Source: an uncultured Pseudomonadota bacterium (GTDB lineage: Bacteria; Desulfobacterota_B; Binatia; UBA9968). Taken from it: DNA of 11,955 nucleotides. The notes beneath the pieces were generated by a model, which was given only the letters and a program-made list of their open reading frames with translations, made no database searches and was not told where the DNA came from. Location of the stretch: the NCBI GenBank assembly GCA_946478635.1, contig CAMLCX010000105.1, positions 1 through 11,955 of the forward strand, written 5' to 3'. The position numbers were made by a program, and so were the translations under genes. Below are positions 6,634-11,955 of the stretch, in pieces. The first letter of the stretch is position 1, and each line of letters begins with the position of its first letter.

Positions 6634-7434
6634 ATGGCGATTGACTTTACTTACAGCGCGGAATTGGCGACCGCTGAAACTGCGGCGCGTGAGGCGGGCT
6701 CGGCGGTTATGGGTCTTTTCAAGGGCAAATACGACGTTCACGAGAAAAGCAAGAATAATCCGGTGACGAGCGCCGACCTCGAAGCCAATCGGATTATTCG
6801 TGAAACGATTAGCGGTGCGTTTCCCCGGGACGGCTGGCTCTCCGAGGAGGACCAGGATAACGAGAAACGGCTTGCGCTATCGCGAGTCTGGGTGGTGGAT
6901 CCGATCGACGGCACAAAAGAATTCATTGAAGGCGTCCCCCAATTTGCTGTCTCCATTGCATTCGTCGTCGATGGCGCGCCCAAAGTCTCCGTGGTGTTCA
7001 ATCCGGCCAAGAATCGCTTCTATAAAGCTGCCGCGGGACAAGGCGCGTTCCTGAACGACGCATCGATTCGCGTCACGCCGCGCAACGACATCGATGGGGC
7101 ATTGCTTCTTGTGAGCCGCTCGGAGCCGCAGAAAAAATTTCAGGTGTTCGTCGATCGCTGCGATATCAAGCCGGTTGGCAGTATCGCTTACCGTCTTGCC
7201 AAAGTTGCCGGCGGGGACGGCGACGCTACGATCACTTTCCGCACGATTCACGAGTGGGATATCTGCGCGGGGGTTTTAATGGTGCAGGAAGCCGGCGGCA
7301 AGGTTGTCGACGGCAGCGGCGCCGCGATGAAGTTCAATCGCGAGCTGCCCAAACATCGCGGCGTGGTTGCGGCCAATGATCTATTGGCTGGCGGGCTGCA
7401 GGGGATGTGGGCTCATGCCATGGGCGATAAGTGA
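6634..7434 (+). CDS. Inositol monophosphatase-family phosphatase, CysQ-like 3'(2'),5'-bisphosphate nucleotidase
   Basis: A 266-residue Mg-dependent, Li-sensitive-type phosphatase. Metal-site motifs are WLSEED (68-73, E71), DPIDGTKEF (89-97, D89 and D92) and HEWDICAG (206-213, D209), followed by EAGG. The TKEF ending of the second motif is typical of CysQ, which converts adenosine 3',5'-bisphosphate, a by-product of sulfate assimilation and carrier-protein phosphopantetheinylation, to AMP. Inositol monophosphatases and histidinol phosphatases usually have other residues there, but family members overlap in substrate, so I leave the symbol blank. The ATG has GAGG four bases upstream. The next gene starts 13 bases after its stop, indicating an operon. 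Confidence 0.88.
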   Translation: MAIDFTYSAELATAETAAREAGSAVMGLFKGKYDVHEKSKNNPVTSADLEANRIIRETISGAFPRDGWLSEEDQDNEKRLALSRVWVVDPIDGTKEFIEGVPQFAVSIAFVVDGAPKVSVVFNPAKNRFYKAAAGQGAFLNDASIRVTPRNDIDGALLLVSRSEPQKKFQVFVDRCDIKPVGSIAYRLAKVAGGDGDATITFRTIHEWDICAGVLMVQEAGGKVVDGSGAAMKFNRELPKHRGVVAANDLLAGGLQGMWAHAMGDK

Positions 7435-7447
7435 GGGTGGCTGTTTG

Positions 7448-7771
7448 ATGCGCAAATGTGTTTACTGCGGCGCGCGCGCCGGCCTTTTCGGGCGAAGCTG
7501 CGGCGATTGTAAGAAACTCCTGCGCCGTGTTACAGAGTTGCGCGGCAAAGTGAGTTATGGGCAATTTCTCGAAGGTCTGGAACAAACCGGCGTGGACCGA
7601 GAAAAGATTCTGCGCTTTCTCACGGCCGACCCGGATGGCGCCGGGAGCATTCAAGACCAGGTGACCGCCGAGATGACCACCGAATTGATGCGAGTCATGG
7701 GAATTTCCGGACGCCAAACGGCCCAAGACGTCAAGCGTATTCGCGACAGCGTCGGCAAAGAGTCCGAATAG
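7448..7771 (+). CDS. Small zinc-ribbon protein of unknown function
   Basis: A 107-residue protein that I do not recognise. The N-terminus has a four-cysteine knuckle, CVYC (C4, C7) and CGDC (C18, C21), with ten residues between the pairs, fit to bind one zinc ion. The rest is helical and charged (LEGLEQTGVDREKILRFL around 41-58) with no membrane segment or known catalytic motif. An upstream in-frame start would run 27 codons into the CysQ-like gene; ATG at 7448 begins right at the zinc knuckle and has GGTGG seven bases upstream, so I chose it. It sits 13 bases from each neighbour, between a phosphatase and the anchored Rieske protein. A role in nucleic-acid or protein binding is possible but unsupported. 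Confidence 0.75.
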   Translation: MRKCVYCGARAGLFGRSCGDCKKLLRRVTELRGKVSYGQFLEGLEQTGVDREKILRFLTADPDGAGSIQDQVTAEMTTELMRVMGISGRQTAQDVKRIRDSVGKESE

Positions 7772-7784
7772 CGGTTGCGTCGTT

Positions 7785-8264
7785 ATGGCTGCAACAATCT
7801 ATTTGTCGCTGGTCTTTTTGGCGCTATATTTAGTCGGGCTCGCGATTCACCGTTGGATGTTTTTGCGCGACAAGCGAGCGATGGCGGCCGAGAGCCGGGA
7901 GGGGAGCCGAGTGGTTGCCAGGGTCGGCGACTTGGCTCCGGGCTCCGTGAAGAAATTTTGGCTGATTTGCCAGAAGTACCGGTTGGATGCATTTTTGATC
8001 AACGACTGCGGTAGCTTTCACGCTTACGTCAATCGCTGCCGGCACATGCCGACGCCGCTTGATTTCGTGCGCGATGAGTTTATTAGTGACGACGGCCGTT
8101 ACCTGCGCTGCTATACACACGGCGCGCTTTATGAGTTTGCCACCGGGTTTTGCGTGGACGGACCGTGCAAGGGCGAATCGCTCTTTCGCCTGCCGGTTCG
8201 AGTGGAGCACGACGAGGTTTTGGTCGGTTGTCCCGAAGGAGACTTGAAACAACTCGCGGATTAG
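7785..8264 (+). CDS. Membrane-anchored Rieske [2Fe-2S] protein
   Basis: Residues about 5-22 form one hydrophobic helix (IYLSLVFLALYLVGLAI) followed by positively charged residues, consistent with an anchor leaving the Rieske domain in the cytoplasm; there is no Tat twin-arginine signal. The cluster ligands are C85 and H87 (CRH) and C109 and H112 (CYTHG). The loops lack the extra disulfide cysteines of cytochrome bc1-type Rieske proteins. A later pair, C123 and C128 in GFCVDGPCKG, recurs in the next gene. The protein should carry one electron at a time, but no oxygenase, reductase or cytochrome is adjacent. Start: ATG 13 bases after the zinc-ribbon stop, with no clear ribosome site, suggesting coupling to upstream translation. 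It is 10 bases from its paralogue. Confidence 0.88.
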   Translation: MAATIYLSLVFLALYLVGLAIHRWMFLRDKRAMAAESREGSRVVARVGDLAPGSVKKFWLICQKYRLDAFLINDCGSFHAYVNRCRHMPTPLDFVRDEFISDDGRYLRCYTHGALYEFATGFCVDGPCKGESLFRLPVRVEHDEVLVGCPEGDLKQLAD

Positions 8265-8274
8265 GAGTGTGTTG

Positions 8275-8652
8275 ATGGCCAAGGGCGACAAACAATCTTC
8301 ACGAAAATTGGTCGGCGCCGTGGGCGAGATTGAACACGGCAAAAGCAAGAAGTTTACCCTGCGTCGCGGCCAGCGCGATCTCGAAGCTTTGCTGGTCAAC
8401 TTCGACGGACAGCACTTTGCCTATATCAACCGTTGTCCTCACACCGGCATCACCCTCGATTGGGTGAACAACCAGTTTTTCAGCTCGGACACTCGCTATA
8501 TCATGTGCGCCACGCACGGCGCCGTCTTCGAGCCGCCCACCGGCGAGTGTATCTGGGGGCCCTGCGTGGGCTTGTCGCTGCAGAGCGTGCCGGTGGAGAT
8601 TGAAGACGGGCGGATTTACGCGCGCCTGCCGGGAGCCGGAGCCGATGACTGA
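8275..8652 (+). CDS. Soluble Rieske [2Fe-2S] ferredoxin-like protein
   Basis: A 125-residue cytoplasmic protein made of one Rieske domain. Ligands are C54 and H56 (RCPHTG) and C78 and H81 (CATHG). The spacing and the C-x4-C pair (C92, C97 in GECIWGPCVG) match the preceding gene, so the two arose by duplication or belong to one subfamily. It has no membrane helix. In-frame GTG and TTG codons stand just upstream, but ATG at 8275 has GGAG seven bases before it and is preferred. Such small Rieske proteins pass electrons to oxygenases or other enzymes; the partner here is unknown. Confidence 0.9.
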   Translation: MAKGDKQSSRKLVGAVGEIEHGKSKKFTLRRGQRDLEALLVNFDGQHFAYINRCPHTGITLDWVNNQFFSSDTRYIMCATHGAVFEPPTGECIWGPCVGLSLQSVPVEIEDGRIYARLPGAGADD

Positions 8653-8690
8653 GGGGCACTGTGAGCGAAGGAAGCTTTAGGAGCTTTTGA

Positions 8691-9035
8691 ATGGAAGGCT
8701 GTCTCTTTTGCACTCTCGTTGCCGGAAAGATCAATGCGAACATCGTTTATCAGGACGATCGCATCGTTGCTTTCAGAGACGTCAAACCGCAGGCGCCGGT
8801 GCACATTCTGATCATTCCACGCAAGCATGTGGCCGGCGTGCTCGATATCGAACCCGACGACCACGCGCTGATCGGGGAGATCTTTCAAGTCGCCTCGCGT
8901 TTGGCCCGTGAGCAGGGAATTGGCGACTCCGGATTCCGCGTGGTCGTCAACTCCGGCGCCGATGCCGGCCAAAGTGTCTTCCATCTCCACTACCATCTGA
9001 TCGGCGGCCGCCAGATGAGCTGGCCGCCGGGATAA
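8691..9035 (+). CDS. HIT-family (HinT-like) nucleotide phosphoramidase
   Basis: A 114-residue histidine-triad protein of HinT length. The triad is HLHYH (98-102), with H100 the expected nucleophile by family alignment, inside QSVFHLHYHLIGGR. C4 and C7 in GCLFC fit the zinc site seen in many bacterial HIT proteins. The family hydrolyses adenosine 5'-phosphoramidates and aminoacyl-AMP adducts, a housekeeping clean-up role. The C-terminal MSWPPG matches other HinT proteins. AGGAG lies seven bases before the ATG. It follows the soluble Rieske gene by 38 bases and precedes glutamate dehydrogenase by 35. Confidence 0.93.
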   Translation: MEGCLFCTLVAGKINANIVYQDDRIVAFRDVKPQAPVHILIIPRKHVAGVLDIEPDDHALIGEIFQVASRLAREQGIGDSGFRVVVNSGADAGQSVFHLHYHLIGGRQMSWPPG

Positions 9036-9070
9036 TTGAATTTACTAATTTAATAACTGCGGAGGAACGC

Positions 9071-10330
9071 ATGTCGGTTGATGAACCGCGCAGCGCGGCT
9101 ATGGACATGGCGGTTGAGCAATTTGACGCCGCCGCTAACAAACTCGGCATCGATCCCAATGTCGCGGCGCGTTTGCGCCGTCCCGATCGGGCGCTGATTG
9201 TCAGCGTGCCGACGCGCATGGACGATGGACACGTCCATGTTTTTACCGGATATCGGGTCCAACACAACGATGTCCTGGGGCCGTTCAAGGGCGGCGTACG
9301 CTATCATCCCGCGGTTACGCTCGGCGAAGTTTCGGCACTGTCGATGTGGATGACCTGGAAGTGCTCGCTGGTAGGCTTGCCGCTTGGCGGGGCCAAGGGG
9401 GGGATTACCTGCGACCCGTCGACGCTGTCGCGTAACGAGCTGCAGTCCATGACCAGACGCTTTACGGCCGAGATCATTAATTTCATCGGCCCGGAAGTCG
9501 ATGTGCCCGCCCCGGACATGGGCACGAACGAACAGGTTATGGCGTGGATCATGGACACGTACTCCCAGCACAAAGGACACGCCGTGCCGGAAATCGTGAC
9601 GGGCAAGCCGGTGGCAATCGGCGGCACGCTGGGACGGCGGGAGGCGACCGGCCGCGGCGTCGTTTATATGACCATCGAAGCGGCCAAGCACTTACAAATC
9701 GATCTGACTCAATGCACGGCGGTGGTTCAGGGATTTGGCAACGTCGGATCGGTCGCGGCGAAGGAGCTTGCGAAGATCGGCATCAAAATCATCGGCATAT
9801 CGGATCGAACCGGCGCGTTCGTCGACCCGAGAGGATTGCCGATCGAAAAACTCCTGGAAGTCGCCGACAAGAATCATAGCCTCGAAGGCTGCCCCTATGG
9901 CGATCGGATCAGCAACGAGGAGCTTTTGGAGCTCAAGTGCGACGTGCTGGTTCCAGCGGCCCTCGAAATGCAAATCACCGAAGTCAACGCGCCGCGCCTG
10001 CAGTGCCGCATTCTCGCCGAAGGAGCCAATGGGCCGACGACTCCGCAGGCGGATGCGATCCTCAGGGGAAAGGGAGTTTTTTTGATTCCCGATATTTTGG
10101 CGAACGCGGGCGGCGTCGTGGTCTCCTACTTCGAATGGGTGCAGGATCTTCAGAATTTTTTCTGGACCGAAGATGAAGTGAACAATAAACTTCGCGACGT
10201 TTTGCTCAAAGCGTTCCATCAAGTGCTCGAAATGAGCCAAAAACAATCGGTGGATATGCGTCAGGCGGCACTGATGATCGGCATCGATCGGGTCGCGCGG
10301 GCGATGCTGTGGCGGGGTCTCTATGCCTAG
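9071..10330 (+). CDS. Glutamate dehydrogenase (Glu/Leu/Phe/Val dehydrogenase family)
   Basis: Catalyses reversible oxidative deamination of glutamate to 2-oxoglutarate and ammonia. At 419 residues it matches the hexameric short-chain class. K73 in GPFKGGVRYHP and K97 bind substrate, K109 in LPLGGAKGG is the catalytic lysine, and D149 in PAPDMGTNE is the proton-transfer Asp. The Rossmann motif GFGNVG (221-226) is followed by GISD (D245), an acidic residue that usually favours NAD over NADP. The length and GTNEQVMAWIMD region fit glutamate dehydrogenase better than the shorter leucine or phenylalanine enzymes. GGAGG stands five bases before the ATG, after an AT-rich stretch unlike the surroundings that may help initiation. 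No glutamate synthase is nearby. Confidence 0.93.
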   Translation: MSVDEPRSAAMDMAVEQFDAAANKLGIDPNVAARLRRPDRALIVSVPTRMDDGHVHVFTGYRVQHNDVLGPFKGGVRYHPAVTLGEVSALSMWMTWKCSLVGLPLGGAKGGITCDPSTLSRNELQSMTRRFTAEIINFIGPEVDVPAPDMGTNEQVMAWIMDTYSQHKGHAVPEIVTGKPVAIGGTLGRREATGRGVVYMTIEAAKHLQIDLTQCTAVVQGFGNVGSVAAKELAKIGIKIIGISDRTGAFVDPRGLPIEKLLEVADKNHSLEGCPYGDRISNEELLELKCDVLVPAALEMQITEVNAPRLQCRILAEGANGPTTPQADAILRGKGVFLIPDILANAGGVVVSYFEWVQDLQNFFWTEDEVNNKLRDVLLKAFHQVLEMSQKQSVDMRQAALMIGIDRVARAMLWRGLYA

Positions 10331-10427
10331 AGGGGGATTGCCCGCTAAAGACCAGGGCTTCGCATTGAAGCCACGCCGATAAACTGCTAACCAAAAGAAC
10401 AAGATATTGAAAGAAGGATTCTAGGAG

Positions 10428-10988
10428 ATGGTTCAAGCGACGCAACTTCGACCGGGCATGATTATTATTCACGGCGGCGACCTCTTTCGAGTGACCGCAG
10501 TGCATCATCTGACGCCGGGCAACAAACGCGGATTCATGCAAACCAAAATGAAAAATCTCAGGACGGGCATTGGCACCGAATATAAGTTTCGCTCTGAAGA
10601 TCGCGTCGATCAGGCGATTCTCGACAATCGCCACATGCAGTACTTGTACGCGGAAGGTGATCTGCACACGTTTATGGATACGGAAAACTATGAGCAGGTC
10701 ACCTTGGCGGCGGAGGATATCGGTGATCTGCTCTCTTACCTGCTGCCGAATTCCGTGGTCGGCATCGAATTTCACGACGGCAAACCGGTCGGCATCAATC
10801 CGCCCTCGACGGTCGATTTGGAAGTGATCGATACCGAGCCGTCGATGAAAGGAGCGACCGCCAGCGCGTCCTATAAACCGGCCAAGCTCGAGACCGGGGT
10901 GACGGTGCTGGTGCCGCCGTTCATTCAAGTGGGGGACAAGGTGCGCATCGATCCGACCGACGGCTCTTATCAGGAACGGGTCAAGTAG
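10428..10988 (+). CDS. efp: Elongation factor P
   Basis: EF-P relieves ribosomes stalled at proline runs. The 186 residues cover all three domains: the KOW-like domain (1-62), OB domain II and OB domain III, ending in VRIDPTDGSYQERV as usual. The loop that reaches the peptidyl-transferase centre is TPGNKRGF (29-36). Aligned with E. coli PGKGQAF, the modified Lys34 is N32 here, with K33 and R34 next to it, so the standard lysylation or Arg rhamnosylation site is absent. Two ribosome sites compete: AAGAAGGA ends nine bases before the ATG, while AGGAG abuts it and is too close to work normally. Its stop lies inside the end of the opposing coaE gene. Confidence 0.95.
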   Translation: MVQATQLRPGMIIIHGGDLFRVTAVHHLTPGNKRGFMQTKMKNLRTGIGTEYKFRSEDRVDQAILDNRHMQYLYAEGDLHTFMDTENYEQVTLAAEDIGDLLSYLLPNSVVGIEFHDGKPVGINPPSTVDLEVIDTEPSMKGATASASYKPAKLETGVTVLVPPFIQVGDKVRIDPTDGSYQERVK

Positions 10989-11577
10989 CCTTGATCTTGT
11001 TCAATACCGCCTCAACTTGGCGCTGCAAATTCTCCAAGTCGCCGTTGTTCTCGACGATGTAGTCTGCGAGCCGGCGTTTTTCCTCCAAGCTCATCTGCGC
11101 ATCGATATGCTTTTGAGCGGCCTCGGCGCTGAGACGGTCGCGTTGCTGCAATCGTTGCGCTTGAATAGCAACATCGCACGCGACCAGGACAACGGGCCGA
11201 AGCCACTCGTGCAGGTTGCCTTCGAAAAGGAGCGGCACCTCGTAAACGACGACGTCATATCCCGCTGCGGCATGTTGCTGGATTCGCTCCTCGGCCAGGG
11301 CGCGCACGCGCGGATGGATAATCGATTCGAGTTTCTTTCGCGCGGCGGGTTTGTTGAAAATCGTCGCCCGCAGTTTTTGCCGATCGAGAGTTCCGTCGGT
11401 TTGCAAAACCTCGGCGCCGAAGGCTTCGACGATCTCTTTCCAGGCGTCGCGTCCCGGTTCGACCACCTCGCGCGACAGCGCATCGGCGTCCACGACGGCG
11501 GCGCCAAGATGCTCGAGGATTTTTGCAACTGTCGTTTTGCCAGAAGCAATGCCGCCGGTTAAGCCGATTAATTTCAC
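10981..11577 (-). CDS. coaE: Dephospho-CoA kinase
   Basis: Phosphorylates the 3'-hydroxyl of dephospho-CoA, the last step of CoA synthesis. The 198 residues are normal for the family. The P-loop is GGIASGKT (8-15), followed by the DAD signature in VVDADALSREVV (28-39), then IIHPRVR and the lid region after VVVYEVPLLFE. I start it at GTG 11577 (KLIGLTGG follows) because upstream in-frame codons add about 50 residues unrelated to the family. No Shine-Dalgarno site is visible. A weak minus-strand promoter (TTGAAA at 11612-11607, CATTAC at 11589-11584, 17 apart) would start at about the GTG, so it too may be leaderless. Its last eight bases overlap the opposing efp gene. Confidence 0.94.
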   Translation of the reverse strand: MKLIGLTGGIASGKTTVAKILEHLGAAVVDADALSREVVEPGRDAWKEIVEAFGAEVLQTDGTLDRQKLRATIFNKPAARKKLESIIHPRVRALAEERIQQHAAAGYDVVVYEVPLLFEGNLHEWLRPVVLVACDVAIQAQRLQQRDRLSAEAAQKHIDAQMSLEEKRRLADYIVENNGDLENLQRQVEAVLNKIKAT

Positions 11578-11669
11578 GCCACAGTAATGGCAAAATAGAC
11601 ATGGGCTTTCAACCGGAAGGTATGAAGCACCTGCGCAGGGCAAGGGAGCCCTGGAGGTAGGAGTAGAGT

Positions 11670-11927
11670 ATGGCTCACGTCGTGATCTACAGCACCACGT
11701 ATTGTCCGTACTGCACGGCGGCCAAGGCACTGCTTCGCTCCAAGGGCGTCACGTTTGAAGAGATCGATGTGACTCACGACCCGCTTCGCCGGGCGGAGAT
11801 GGAGCAGCTCTCGCAGCGCCGCACGGTGCCGCAGATTTTTATCGATGGTCAATCCATCGGCGGCTACGATGAAGCTCGCGATCTGGACGCCACCGGAGAC
11901 CTCGACCGATTGCTTGGAATTGGGTGA
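11670..11927 (+). CDS. Glutaredoxin, GrxC/Grx3-type
   Basis: An 85-residue thioredoxin-fold protein, the standard length for bacterial glutaredoxin 3. The dithiol active site is CPYC (C12, C15); TVP (52-54) holds the cis-proline and GGYDE (64-68) the glutathione-binding turn. It reduces protein disulfides and glutathione mixed disulfides in the cytoplasm. TAGGAG lies six bases before the ATG. It diverges from coaE across a 92-base gap where I see no convincing plus-strand promoter. A further reading frame seems to begin 10 bases after its stop. Confidence 0.94.
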   Translation: MAHVVIYSTTYCPYCTAAKALLRSKGVTFEEIDVTHDPLRRAEMEQLSQRRTVPQIFIDGQSIGGYDEARDLDATGDLDRLLGIG

Positions 11928-11937
11928 GGACAACTGC

Positions 11938-11955
11938 GTGATGGAGCTTGAACCG
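11938..11955 (+). CDS. Likely start of a further gene (cut by window edge)
   Basis: GAGGA at 11926-11930 lies seven bases before GTG and ten before an in-frame ATG at 11941. The frame is open to the window edge, but only about six codons (V-M-E-L-E-P) are visible, too few to identify. Position directly after the glutaredoxin suggests co-transcription. Confidence 0.4.

Noticed and set aside
8275..8652. Soluble Rieske protein as the small subunit of nitrite reductase (NirD) or a dioxygenase ferredoxin
   Set aside because: No nitrite reductase large subunit or oxygenase gene is adjacent, and the extra C-x4-C pair fits a separate small Rieske subfamily.
10356..10372. Perfect 6-base-pair hairpin (GGCTTC / GAAGCC) between glutamate dehydrogenase and efp
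   Set aside because: No T-tract follows and the stem is short; not enough to call a terminator or riboswitch.

Overview
The window is a gene-dense, GC-rich stretch of a bacterial chromosome. It carries mostly housekeeping and small redox genes, packed with short gaps; no gene-free stretch exceeds about 150 bases. Nothing fixes the taxon. GC-rich codon use, Shine-Dalgarno sites mixed with TTG/GTG or leaderless starts, a copy of a dispersed repeat I associate with uncultured soil and groundwater lineages, and an EF-P with a non-proteobacterial loop tip all suggest a little-studied Gram-negative lineage near Desulfobacterota, Methylomirabilota or Binatota. That placement is inference. I see no phage, insertion sequence, CRISPR array, tRNA or rRNA.

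Layout. At the left edge is sfsA (minus strand, lacking only its last residues). It diverges from a molybdenum hydroxylase large subunit (plus strand) that has no FAD or iron-sulfur partner gene beside it. A GNAT acetyltransferase follows. It converges on a minus-strand group that reads from right to left as a HAD hydrolase, a dienelactone hydrolase and a soluble histidine kinase; a hairpin with T-tracts on both sides separates the two directions. From 5951 to 10988 a plus-strand run encodes nicotinamidase, a CysQ/inositol monophosphatase-family enzyme, a small zinc-ribbon protein, a membrane-anchored Rieske protein, a soluble Rieske protein, a HIT hydrolase, glutamate dehydrogenase and elongation factor P. 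Dephospho-CoA kinase (minus) overlaps the 3' end of efp by 8 bases and is divergent from a glutaredoxin gene. A further reading frame probably starts at the right edge.

How the genes fit together. Several serve cofactor and nucleotide metabolism: nicotinamidase (NAD salvage), CysQ-like phosphatase (PAP removal), HIT hydrolase (nucleotide phosphoramidates), dephospho-CoA kinase (CoA) and glutamate dehydrogenase (NAD(P)-linked). The least explained part is the tight block of zinc-ribbon protein, anchored Rieske and soluble Rieske, which looks like a small electron-transfer module without an obvious partner. I do not see a clearly new large system. The best leads are this Rieske pair, the orphan molybdenum subunit, the EF-P with Asn at the modified position, and the apparently leaderless nicotinamidase promoter.
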